DNA from: Anaeromicrobium sp.
GTDB lineage: Bacteria; Bacillota; Clostridia; Peptostreptococcales; Thermotaleaceae
Length of the DNA: 42,085 bases
NCBI RefSeq assembly: GCF_025210435.1
Contig: NZ_JAOART010000136.1
Span: 1-42,085 of the forward strand
Direction of reading: 5' to 3'
Positions 1-7,581 of this stretch are shown one piece after another. Numbering within the stretch: position 1 is the first letter of the stretch; each line of letters starts with the position of its first letter. The notes below the pieces were generated by a model. That model ran no database searches and was not told where the DNA came from. It saw nothing but the letters and a program-made list of their open reading frames with translations. Position numbers and translations under genes: made by a program.

Positions 1-65
1 CTATTTGCCAGAGAACTTTGATAAAAGATAGTAGTTGAAAAATATGGTATAAATTTAACAGGATA

Positions 66-133
66 AGTATGCAGCCAATCACTGGAATAATAATCCATTA
101 TAAGAATATTATTCAATTGTATGACTGCATACT
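66..133. repeat. Imperfect 68-bp palindrome
   Basis: The outer arms AGTATGCAG and CTGCATACT match perfectly. The pairing continues inward with few mismatches (left GGAATAATA against a right arm reading TGAATAATA in reverse complement), so the whole segment can fold into one long stem-loop. It lies about 90 bp beyond the stop codon of the LRR gene, which is on the minus strand. It has no clear U-tract on either side, so it looks more like a small mobile repeat or a structured RNA than a standard terminator. No second copy was seen in the window. Confidence 0.55.
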
Positions 134-225
134 AGTTTGGATATATATGTTGTACGAAATATGAGATATAAGGATCCTGTAAACCGTAAATCAACCCTTC
201 TATATTCAAGAGTCAAGATTAACTA

Positions 226-1254
226 TCACTGAAAGCTGGAAATGTTATCTATAACTAATGTTATATTTCTCTTTTTAGCTTCATTTTTCAAATAATTCAT
301 ATCAGATACCTTACATTTATCTAAGGTGATTTTTTTTAGTTTTCTTAATTTAAATATGGGACTAGAATCTTCTAATATGATTCTGTTCAAATTAATCTCA
401 TTTAAGTTTTCAAATTTCTCAACTCCATTAAAGCTCTCTAATTTAGCCATTGAAAGGTTTAATTGAACTAAGTTTTCAAGCTTATTATCCACATCTAAAT
501 CAACAAATTTCCCTCTCCAAATACTCAACTTTTTTAAGTTTGGAAAACTTTTTAGACAATTTAATTTGTCACCCTTGCTCGACACAATTTCTAATTCTTT
601 TAAACTATTTATATTTTCTATTTCTTCTAACTTATTCAAATTCACATGTTCTATAGATAAATATTCTAACTTCTTTAATTCATTAATAGGTTTAAAACTC
701 TTTATAACACTTCCATTTACAATATACAATTTATGTAAATTTTTCAAATGCTCTATACCATCTAAGCATCTCACAATCCATCTGTCTGATATGGATAAGT
801 TATATATTTCTTCCACATTGTGATTTTTTATCTCCCTATATAATTTCTTATCTTTTATAAAGTTGTTTGAATACATATTATTATCTATAATAAAAAATCC
901 AATCAACATTATAATTACAATAATTTTCTTTTGAAATTTTGACTTTATATTTTCTCCATTAATCCTTCTAATTATAACTATAGTAAATACTGTAAAAAAC
1001 ACTGCATAATTAGGTATATATAACCCACATTTGAAGAGTATATAATTACATATCATAATTTCTGAAAAAATGACCATATCATTTTTCATATGCTTCTTTG
1101 ATAAAGTGAAATTAATTGTAAATATAAAAATCCATACAGTTGGAAGTTTTCCATCACCAAATATATCTATTAACATTAATTCTATTAACATGAATATTCC
1201 CATCATAATAGTAGCTAAAAAACTATTTTGCGATTCCCATGTTTTTATCTGCAT
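226..1254 (-). CDS. Membrane protein with C-terminal leucine-rich repeats
   Basis: The 342-residue protein starts with about five hydrophobic segments (roughly residues 12-33, 38-54, 61-78, 80-97 and 109-125). A soluble region from about residue 146 to 330 follows, made of irregular leucine-rich repeats of about 22 residues with the pattern LxxLxxLxL. An LRR fold normally serves as a protein-binding surface; no enzyme motif is visible. The ATG is preceded by a strong GGGGGTGG ribosome binding site at the right distance. A family A repeat starts about 50 bp upstream, so its promoter must lie close to or inside that element. The exact function is unknown; placement of the LRR domain relative to the membrane is inferred. 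Confidence 0.75.
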   Translation of the reverse strand: MQIKTWESQNSFLATIMMGIFMLIELMLIDIFGDGKLPTVWIFIFTINFTLSKKHMKNDMVIFSEIMICNYILFKCGLYIPNYAVFFTVFTIVIIRRINGENIKSKFQKKIIVIIMLIGFFIIDNNMYSNNFIKDKKLYREIKNHNVEEIYNLSISDRWIVRCLDGIEHLKNLHKLYIVNGSVIKSFKPINELKKLEYLSIEHVNLNKLEEIENINSLKELEIVSSKGDKLNCLKSFPNLKKLSIWRGKFVDLDVDNKLENLVQLNLSMAKLESFNGVEKFENLNEINLNRIILEDSSPIFKLRKLKKITLDKCKVSDMNYLKNEAKKRNITLVIDNISSFQ

Positions 1255-1304
1255 ATATCCACCCCCTTCTCATATTAAAATAATATTTCTCCAACCCTAT
1301 GATT

Positions 1305-1541
1305 ATAGATTTCGTAACACTAAGATTTTTTTATACAGTAACTTGCCTATAAGGGAAAATATATTGAAAATTTTTGGAATTGAGGAACGTCACAACATCC
1401 TATGCTACGCAAACATGACTCGTGAACCTATCTACGAAGATTCACACTTTCGCTTGTTACAAGGACTTGGGTGGAAAAGATTTTCAATATATTTTCCTGA
1501 AATAGGCGCACATAAAGTTGCTTTATAAGTACGAAATCTAT
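1305..1541. mobile_element. Family A MITE-like repeat, copy A1
   Basis: The element is bounded by perfect 12-bp terminal inverted repeats, ATAGATTTCGTA on the left and TACGAAATCTAT on the right. An inner inverted repeat (left arm near 1360-1380, right arm near 1480-1500, both containing ATATTGAAAAT or its complement) gives a long hairpin. It is highly similar, in inverse orientation, to 9966-10200, and a deleted relative lies at 12935-13020. No protein-coding content is credible, although one frame is open by chance. The features fit a non-autonomous miniature inverted-repeat element. Its transposase is not in the window, and the target-site duplication could not be assigned. Confidence 0.8.
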
Positions 1542-1573
1542 AACTGTAAACTATTATATAATACCCCAAAGTC

Positions 1574-1741
1574 TTATTTTGTCACATTTTGCAATCTATC
1601 TATTTCTTTATATCTGTTCACATTTTCAATTTCATGGATTACTCTTATGGACATTATACCTAACTTACTTAAATCTCTCATTACTCCTAATACTTCCATA
1701 ACAGTTTTATTATTAAATAGATTATAATTTTGAAAAAACAT
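1574..1741 (-). CDS. Small hypothetical protein (55 aa)
   Basis: An ATG-started frame of 55 codons with balanced, non-repetitive composition and amphipathic helical character; it contains VMEVLGVMRDLSKLG and ends in QNVTK. Purine-rich sequence (GGGAAAGAAAGGGGA) lies directly upstream and could act as ribosome binding site, though its spacing is not ideal. The gene sits between the family A element and the lysO pair, divergent from lysO. I do not recognise the family; the predicted helices could suit a small regulator or partner protein, but nothing in it proves function. It could also be the relic of a longer gene. Confidence 0.45.
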   Translation of the reverse strand: MFFQNYNLFNNKTVMEVLGVMRDLSKLGIMSIRVIHEIENVNRYKEIDRLQNVTK

Positions 1742-1828
1742 TCCCCTTTCTTTCCCTTGTAAATTCTGTAAATATATGATAATTTAAATTTGGAGATAAG
1801 GTCAAATGCTATCATAGGAGGTAAATTC

Positions 1829-2143
1829 ATGAATAGATTATTGTTGTATTTGGCTATTTTAATCATTGGGGCATTCTTTGGTTCTAAGGGGTTAACTAAA
1901 GAAAAAGTTTTAAGTAAATTGGAATTATTTCAAAACATTTGTCTTTTATTCTTACTTTTTATTATGGGAATACGAATAGGTATTGATAAAAACGTATTAG
2001 GTTCCTTTTTCAAATTAGGCTACCAAGCCGTGGTTCTTTCTGCCTTTTCTATTTTGTTTAGTGTACTTGCAGTAAAGTCCGTTAAGAAATTTATAGAAAA
2101 AGACCCTAAACATGAGGGTACGAACATGAAAAGGGGGGCCTAA
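1829..2143 (+). CDS. lysO: LysO-type lysine exporter, N-terminal half (DUF340)
   Basis: This 104-residue protein has three hydrophobic helices and corresponds to the N-terminal part of the LysO (formerly YbjE, DUF340) inner-membrane lysine exporter, which in Escherichia coli is one chain of about 300 residues. The chosen ATG has an ideal AGGAGG site seven bases upstream; an upstream in-frame ATG at 1790 lacks one. The other half is encoded by the next gene, three bases downstream, so the two almost certainly assemble as one transporter. Function as a lysine (or thialysine) exporter is known for the family and inferred here. No lysine riboswitch was recognised in the 5' region. Confidence 0.75.
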   Translation: MNRLLLYLAILIIGAFFGSKGLTKEKVLSKLELFQNICLLFLLFIMGIRIGIDKNVLGSFFKLGYQAVVLSAFSILFSVLAVKSVKKFIEKDPKHEGTNMKRGA

Positions 2144-2146
2144 TGA

Positions 2147-2740
2147 ATGACTTTTAAAATAATTCTTTCCGTAGTAATAGGAATTGGTAGTGGCTATTTC
2201 TTTTTTGACCAATCCATACTACCTTATACATCTACCATAGTAGACATGGGATTATGTCTATTATTGTTATTTGTGGGAATAGATATAGGCAGAAATAAAA
2301 GTGCATTTAATAAAATTAAAAATATGGGATTTAAAATATTATTAGTACCTATTATGGTTATGTTAGGTACTTTAGTTGGAAGTTGTATTGGAGGTTTTTT
2401 CTTAGGACTTCCTGTAAATGAATCTAGTGCCATAGGTGCTGGATTTGGATGGTATACCCTATCATCCATATTGTTAGTGGATTATTCATCAGAATTAAGT
2501 GCATTAGCATTTATCTCTAATGTGGTAAGGGAAATAATGGCCCTTATTCTAATTCCTATAGTAGCTAAATATATGGGAGATTTGGAAGCTATAGGACCAG
2601 CAGGGGCAACGGCTATGGATACATCTTTACCTATAATATCTAATTCTACTAACTCAAAAACTTCCATAATCGCCTTTATAACAGGTGTAATAATATCATC
2701 TTGTGTTCCTATATTAGTACCTATACTTATTAATATGTAG
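2147..2740 (+). CDS. lysO: LysO-type lysine exporter, C-terminal half (DUF340)
   Basis: This 197-residue membrane protein with about six helices matches the C-terminal half of LysO. It carries the family's glycine-rich signature GAGFGWYTLSS near residues 97-107 and the acidic NVVREIMALI segment. Translation is coupled to the first half: a GGGGGGCC run and the upstream TAA lie just before the ATG. Together the two genes total about the length of single-chain LysO, so this is a natural split rather than a frameshift, since both parts have their own start and ribosome binding site. A stem-loop terminator begins at its stop codon. Confidence 0.78.
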   Translation: MTFKIILSVVIGIGSGYFFFDQSILPYTSTIVDMGLCLLLLFVGIDIGRNKSAFNKIKNMGFKILLVPIMVMLGTLVGSCIGGFFLGLPVNESSAIGAGFGWYTLSSILLVDYSSELSALAFISNVVREIMALILIPIVAKYMGDLEAIGPAGATAMDTSLPIISNSTNSKTSIIAFITGVIISSCVPILVPILINM

Positions 2741-2765
2741 AGTGGTTTATCCACTCTATTTTTTT
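2738..2765 (+). terminator. Rho-independent terminator of lysO pair
   Basis: A perfect 8-bp stem TAGAGTGG / CCACTCTA with a TTTAT loop is followed by seven T residues. It overlaps the lysO stop codon. Confidence 0.9.
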
Positions 2766-2778
2766 ATCCCATATGAAA

Positions 2779-2818
2779 AAATCCCTTTAAAGAAGTTTCA
2801 ACTTCTTTAAAGGGATTT
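2779..2818 (-). terminator. Terminator of the glycerophosphodiesterase gene
   Basis: A perfect 19-bp inverted repeat (AAATCCCTTTAAAGAAGTT and its complement) with a 2-base loop lies 14 bp beyond the stop codon of the minus-strand gene. T-rich flanks on both strands mean it could work in both directions. Confidence 0.85.
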
Positions 2819-2831
2819 CTTATTTATAATC

Positions 2832-3920
2832 CTATTTATTCTTTGATTCTTTTAAAAATTCCACTGCTCTATCAGGGAAATCAGTAAATACACCATCTAC
2901 TCCCACTTTGTTATAGAATATATCTAACATATCTTCATAACTTGTTGCATAAGATGGGATTCTTCCTTTATCTAATCTAAAAGTATATGGATGTACTTCC
3001 ATTCCTAATTTATGAGCGTCTTTTACTAAATCAGTTACTATTAACTTATCTTTTGTAGATTCATTCTTAACTATCATAGGTTTCCAAGGTCCTACTCCAT
3101 CTGCATATTCTGAGATTTTTTTCATTCCATCCTTTTTAAACATCCAGTCGTAGTTATAAGGAGTAGCTTTTCCATTTTTATATTCCATAGTTTCATTCCA
3201 GCTAGTTTCAGCCATTAATTGAACTAATTTTAAATTCATATTCAATTCTGGATAAAGTTCATGTCTAATTCTCTTTGTTTCATTAGGATCAAAACATTGA
3301 ACATAAGCTTTGTCTTCTTTGCCAACATATCCATATTCCTTCAATATACTTAAAGTAGCTTTACTTATGTCTTTGCCTTCATGTCTATGGAACCAAGGAG
3401 CCTTTATCTCCACATAAATCCCTACATTTTTTCCAGTACTTTTATTAAGTCCTTGAATCATCTCAATTTCATCTTCAAGAGTATGTACTTTAAAGGAAGA
3501 TTTCCATATAGGGAAACGTCCATCATAGTTTTGAACTTCTTTTCCATCTTTAATATTAAATCCTTCTGTAGCCTTTAGATTTTTTATTTCCTCTAATGTA
3601 AAATCTATAGCATAATATCTTCCATCTGCTCTTTTTCTATTAGGATATACTTTTGCCACATTTGTTACCCTATCAAGATAGTGATCATGTAATACTACTA
3701 ACTTATCATCCTTAGTCATAACTACATCTTGTTCTATGTAATCTACTCCCATAGCATAAGCCATAGCCTTAGCTGGTAAAGTATGCTCTGGTAAATATCC
3801 ACTAGCTCCCCTGTGAGCTATTACGATTTTTTCCTTTGGTGCTGCAAATGTTGCAGTTCCACTTAATAGAACTAGTACTACAATCATCATGATTATTCTA
3901 CTTTTGCTTAACATGTTCAT
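2832..3920 (-). CDS. glpQ: Secreted glycerophosphodiester phosphodiesterase
   Basis: A 362-residue GDPD-family enzyme that hydrolyses glycerophosphodiesters to glycerol-3-phosphate and an alcohol outside the membrane. Residues 1-26 form a signal peptide (hydrophobic core followed by TFAA). The catalytic HRGASG motif is at 36-41, Glu45 follows, the metal-binding ExD is at 63-65 and HDH is at 78-80. Length and the long insertion after the first strands match the GlpQ type rather than the shorter cytosolic UgpQ. The ATG has an AAGGAGAGG site. It is a single gene with its own promoter at 3964-3993 and terminator. Confidence 0.92.
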   Translation of the reverse strand: MNMLSKSRIIMMIVVLVLLSGTATFAAPKEKIVIAHRGASGYLPEHTLPAKAMAYAMGVDYIEQDVVMTKDDKLVVLHDHYLDRVTNVAKVYPNRKRADGRYYAIDFTLEEIKNLKATEGFNIKDGKEVQNYDGRFPIWKSSFKVHTLEDEIEMIQGLNKSTGKNVGIYVEIKAPWFHRHEGKDISKATLSILKEYGYVGKEDKAYVQCFDPNETKRIRHELYPELNMNLKLVQLMAETSWNETMEYKNGKATPYNYDWMFKKDGMKKISEYADGVGPWKPMIVKNESTKDKLIVTDLVKDAHKLGMEVHPYTFRLDKGRIPSYATSYEDMLDIFYNKVGVDGVFTDFPDRAVEFLKESKNK

Positions 3921-3963
3921 TTACAAACCTCTCCTTTGCTATTTTTTACTGTCTTTATATAGA

Positions 3964-3993
3964 ATTATATGATTGAATACTTTATAACTTCAA
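3964..3993 (-). promoter_or_regulatory. Sigma-A type promoter of glpQ-like gene
   Basis: On the minus strand TTGAAG (3993-3988) and a perfect TATAAT (3969-3964) are separated by 18 bases, about 45 bases upstream of the start codon. Confidence 0.65.
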
Positions 3994-4674
3994 TATTTTA
4001 TCCTTAATTTTCCTGTAGCTGGTTTTTTATGGATTATAGGAAAACCTTTTCTCAAACCAGTCATAATCCCATTTAAAAAGGCTTTTTAGCTTTTATAAAA
4101 TACTTTTTTTGCCGTTAATATTTGAATATAATTTATTCTATGCCTATCTTTTTTAATAATTTGTCCTTTATTTAGGCACACTCTTGTACACCTTTTCATA
4201 AAATATAGTGAGATATATGTCAGTGGTCCTTAATTAGGATTCTTTCATAATAATCTCATGACTCCAGACCGTGTTTATGTGGAGATAAAAATTATAATCA
4301 TAAGGATATTAGGCCATTACTGCACCTACCATAAAGAACTTCCTTTTTAATAAAAATGACATATATGGCCAATTGATGGAAGGCAATGGCTATATATGTC
4401 ATATATACAAAGGATAAATATAGTGATATTGTAATTATTAATATTCAAAATCTTTAAAATTCCTAATAGTTCGGATAAACATGTAGGAAATATAATAGCT
4501 AGTAGAATAGCCCTCACTTGGTTACCAGAACTAATTTTAATTCTTATACCCCCATAGATAAATATATTAGTTCAGGTAAAATACTATTCTAATTTTAAAT
4601 CATAATACAGATAAATCTCTCCCTTAATTTAAATAAGTTAATTTTTTAAATATTGTGCGGAAATAGATAAATAT
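3994..4674. other. Long intergenic region with no intact gene
   Basis: Nearly 700 bp with no credible complete reading frame. It holds the hairpin at 4356-4402, a smaller stem (CTCCA...TGGAG near 4262-4284) and a stop-free minus-strand stretch of roughly 70 codons spanning about 4340-4570. That stretch encodes hydrophobic residues (for example QVRAILLAIIFPTC) but has no start codon or ribosome binding site. It may be remains of a membrane-protein gene or structured non-coding RNA; I see no match to a riboswitch class I know. Confidence 0.4.
4356..4402. repeat. Strong 16-bp inverted repeat (hairpin)
   Basis: ATGACATATATGGCCA (4356-4371) pairs with TGGCTATATATGTCAT (4387-4402) with a single G-U or mismatch position around a 15-base loop whose ATTG/CAAT ends can pair further. 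It lies in the middle of the long non-coding region and has no adjacent T-run, so it is probably not a simple terminator. Confidence 0.6.
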
Positions 4675-4705
4675 AAAAGTGACTAAGGTTTTCTTAGTCA
4701 CTTTT
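4675..4705 (-). terminator. Terminator of FNT channel gene
   Basis: A perfect 13-bp stem (AAAAGTGACTAAG and complement) with a 5-base loop lies 15 bp after the stop codon and gives a U-rich 3' end on the minus strand. A TTTAGGCATATT motif (4709-4720), the end sequence of repeat family B, sits between stop codon and hairpin. Confidence 0.85.
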
Positions 4706-4719
4706 ATATTTAGGCATAT

Positions 4720-5598
4720 TTATTTATCCTTTTTTAAATATAAGAACCAATAGATTCCACCTACAAATAGTACTCCCCCAACTATATTTCCCAATGTTAC
4801 AGGAATCAGGTTATTAGTTATAAAAGTGCCCCAATTTAAGTTTCCTAGTTTTTCAGCTGATAAATGGGAAGCCTGAGCATATTCGACCTTGGCCTTTGCC
4901 AAAATGCCAACAGGTACATAATACATATTTGCCACACTATGTTCAAATCCAGAAGTTACAAATAACCATATGGGAAAGAATACAGCCAGTATCTTACCTG
5001 CTATATCTTTAGCTCCATAAGCCATCCAAACGGCTAGACAAACTATCCAGTTACACATAATACCTAAGTAAAATGCCTGTATAAATGATAAGGACACCTT
5101 ATATGATGCAATCTTTATAGTAACAGCAGCTAACCCATTAGCTCCACTATGTAATTGACCTGACTCTACAATCATATATGCTATTAATACAGATCCTATA
5201 AAGTTTCCTATGTAAACAAAAAACCAGTTTCTCAACATTTGACTTACAGTAGTTTTTTTCTCAAGAACACTTAATATTATTAAATTATTCCCTGTAAATA
5301 AGTCTCCCCCTGCTATTACTACCATCATAAGACCTGTGGCAAATACGGCTCCAGCTAAAGCCTTACCTAAACCATAGGCATTAGGATTTCCAAATAAGTT
5401 AAAGGCTGCCATGTTAGACCCCTCTGCCGCAAAGGCTATGAATGCCCCTGCCACTAGGCCTACCATCAGTTGCTTAATCCATGATTTGTTAACCTTCTTT
5501 ACACCTACTCCCACTGTATGTTCAGCAATTTCCATAGGAGTATTGAAATTTTTATTATCCACACCGTCACTTCCTTTCTCTTCCCATCCATCAATCAT
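4720..5598 (-). CDS. Formate/nitrite transporter family channel
   Basis: A 292-residue FNT-family protein with six membrane helices and re-entrant loops; these pentameric channels pass formate, nitrite or hydrosulfide. Signature stretches are visible: AGGDLFTGN near residue 96, CNWIVCLAVW near 182 and GFEHSVANMYYVPVG near 218, which holds the central pore histidine. Two starts are possible: the ATG used here with an AGAGGAAAA site, or a GTG at 5562 with an AAAGGA site, giving VDNKNFNTPMEI, a typical FNT N-terminus. No nirBD or pyruvate formate-lyase gene is adjacent, so the substrate is open; formate is my preferred guess in a fermenting anaerobe. It has its own terminator. Confidence 0.9.
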   Translation of the reverse strand: MIDGWEEKGSDGVDNKNFNTPMEIAEHTVGVGVKKVNKSWIKQLMVGLVAGAFIAFAAEGSNMAAFNLFGNPNAYGLGKALAGAVFATGLMMVVIAGGDLFTGNNLIILSVLEKKTTVSQMLRNWFFVYIGNFIGSVLIAYMIVESGQLHSGANGLAAVTIKIASYKVSLSFIQAFYLGIMCNWIVCLAVWMAYGAKDIAGKILAVFFPIWLFVTSGFEHSVANMYYVPVGILAKAKVEYAQASHLSAEKLGNLNWGTFITNNLIPVTLGNIVGGVLFVGGIYWFLYLKKDK

Positions 5599-5735
5599 GT
5601 AGTTTTTCCTCTAGACAATCAATACAAAGCCGTTTTTTGTAGCTTCCACTTTTTAAAAGATATAAATGAACTATATACTTATTATTATGCCTAATTTATA
5701 ATAGTAGTATAACTGTCGAAAAAGAGGAGATTCTG

Positions 5736-7313
5736 ATGAAAAAAAATATTATGAAAAAATTACTTTTATCTGCTATATTATCCTTTTCTTTAGGGGTGAG
5801 TTCCACCATATCCTATGGACTGGAAAATATACCAGATGTATATCCAAAACGTGAACTTCGTTCTGCTTGGATAGCTACTGTCTATAATATAGACTGGCCG
5901 TCTCAAAAACGTCTTAGTGTTGATGTGCAAAAAAAAGAATTTGTTCAAATGATCAAAAACTTAAAGAATATGGGTATTAATGCCATAATAGTACAAATCA
6001 GACCCACTTCTGATTCCTTTTATCCATCAGAGTATGTTCCCTGGTCTGAATTTTTAACAGGAACTCAAGGAGTGGACCCAGGCTATGATCCACTTAAATT
6101 TATGGTTGAAGAAGCTCATAAAAATAATATGGAGTTTCACGCTTGGTTTAATCCCTATAGAATAAGTACAAAGAATAATTTAGATTCACTTTCACTAGAT
6201 CATCCAGCAAGGAAAAATCCTGATTGGGTAATTTCTTATGGAAATAAATTATACTACGATCCTGGTAATCCAGAGGCTCGTCAATTCATAGTAAATGGTG
6301 TTTTAGAAGTAGTTAAAAATTATGATATTGACGCCGTTCAATTTGATGACTACTTTTATCCTTACAAAATAGCTGGGCAAGATTTTCCAGATGAGAAATC
6401 CTATAAGGCCTATGGTGAAGGAGTATATTTAAACAAAGATACCTGGAGACGTAATAATGTTAATACCTTTGTAAGAGAAATTTATGATGGTATAAAATCA
6501 GAAAAAAATTGGGTTAAATTTGGAATTAGCCCCTTTGGTATTTGGAGAAATGCATCTGTAGATCCAACTGGTTCAAATACTAATGGTGGACACACTAGTT
6601 ATGATAGTTTATATGCCGATACAAGGTATTGGATAAATACTCATACAATAGATTACATAGCACCTCAAATATATTGGAATTTTGGCTTTACTCCTGCTCC
6701 ATATGAAACCTTAGTAAATTGGTGGTCTAATGAAGTTAATAACAAAAATGTACACTTATACATAGGACAAGCTGCTTACAAGGTAAATAAGTGGCAAAAC
6801 TCAGAGGAAATGGCAAACCAATCATTATATAACTTACAATTTCCCCAGGTACAAGGAAGCATGTTCTTTAGTGCAAAGCAACTTATAAAGAATCCAAAGG
6901 GTATTAGTGACACATATAAAAAACATGTATACAAATATCCTGCCCTAATTCCTACTATGCCATGGATAGATAACATTCCACCATCTGCTCCTAATTCCCT
7001 ATACATTTCTAGGGAAAATTTAGGCGTATGCATCTATTGGGAATCTAAGGATTATGATGACGTTTCCTATTATGCCCTATATAGGGTCCAAGGAGATTCT
7101 TTAACTAATTTAGATATACAAAATCCAAAGAACTTAATAGGCACTGTGAGAAAAGATCCTAATTCTAACTTTCAATTTTTCATGGATAAGGAAGCTGAAA
7201 ATAAAGATTATACTTATGTAATTACGGCCTTAGACAGACTTCATAATGAAAGTACTATAAGTAACATACTTACCATAAATAGGGATGAAGATGGAATTTT
7301 TACATTGGAATAA
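5736..7313 (+). CDS. Secreted glycosyl hydrolase-like protein (DUF187/GHL10) with Fn3 domain
   Basis: A 525-residue exported protein. Residues 1-28 are a signal peptide. Residues about 36-370 form the DUF187 (GHL10, YngK-like) TIM-barrel domain, beginning with ELRSAWIATVYNIDWPS and containing GVDPGYDPL, the QFDDYFYP strand-end acids near 204-210 and YIAPQIYWNFG. Members are thought to act on cell-wall or related glycans; the substrate is not established. Residues about 410-515 look like a fibronectin type III module. The ATG has an AGAGGAG site. It is a single gene closed by its own terminator. Confidence 0.85.
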   Translation: MKKNIMKKLLLSAILSFSLGVSSTISYGLENIPDVYPKRELRSAWIATVYNIDWPSQKRLSVDVQKKEFVQMIKNLKNMGINAIIVQIRPTSDSFYPSEYVPWSEFLTGTQGVDPGYDPLKFMVEEAHKNNMEFHAWFNPYRISTKNNLDSLSLDHPARKNPDWVISYGNKLYYDPGNPEARQFIVNGVLEVVKNYDIDAVQFDDYFYPYKIAGQDFPDEKSYKAYGEGVYLNKDTWRRNNVNTFVREIYDGIKSEKNWVKFGISPFGIWRNASVDPTGSNTNGGHTSYDSLYADTRYWINTHTIDYIAPQIYWNFGFTPAPYETLVNWWSNEVNNKNVHLYIGQAAYKVNKWQNSEEMANQSLYNLQFPQVQGSMFFSAKQLIKNPKGISDTYKKHVYKYPALIPTMPWIDNIPPSAPNSLYISRENLGVCIYWESKDYDDVSYYALYRVQGDSLTNLDIQNPKNLIGTVRKDPNSNFQFFMDKEAENKDYTYVITALDRLHNESTISNILTINRDEDGIFTLE

Positions 7314-7317
7314 ACTT

Positions 7318-7345
7318 AAAGAGTGACCCTTGTCACTCTTTTTCA
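7318..7345 (+). terminator. Terminator of DUF187 gene
   Basis: A perfect 10-bp stem AAAGAGTGAC / GTCACTCTTT with a 4-base loop is followed by TT. It starts four bases after the stop codon and is also placed to end the convergent small gene at 7348. Confidence 0.85.
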
Positions 7346-7347
7346 AT

Positions 7348-7524
7348 TTAAACTTTGTCTAAAAATTTCTTTTTCAATTCTTTTAGTTTGGCTTCATATT
7401 CTTCACTACCACTCACTTCAAAATTGTACTCCTCATAGGTCTGAGAACGGGGAGTTTTGTTTTTAGACTTATTTTCCATTATCTTTTTCATTTTTCTTAA
7501 AATTTTATTTTTAGTAGAAGCCAT
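7348..7524 (-). CDS. Small highly charged protein (58 aa)
   Basis: A short gene with an AGGGGTGG ribosome binding site six bases before the ATG. It encodes MASTKNKILRKMKKIMENKS, then a Lys-rich stretch, SQTYEEYNFEVSGSEEYEAK and a C-terminal coiled helix ending LDKV. It has a basic N-terminal half and an acidic/basic helical C-terminal half, with no membrane segment. It is convergent with the DUF187 gene and lies just downstream of the membrane protein at 7582, with which it may be co-transcribed. The family is not recognised. Start signal and amino acid composition make it a likely real gene. Confidence 0.65.
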   Translation of the reverse strand: MASTKNKILRKMKKIMENKSKNKTPRSQTYEEYNFEVSGSEEYEAKLKELKKKFLDKV

Positions 7525-7581
7525 TAATAACCACCCCTTCTTAATATATAATATGATTCTTTTATATTGAAAGTTAAATTT

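Noticed and set aside
1070-1528. Plus-strand open frame of 152 codons
   Set aside because: It runs antisense to the LRR gene and then through repeat A1, with no ribosome binding site and unlikely composition.
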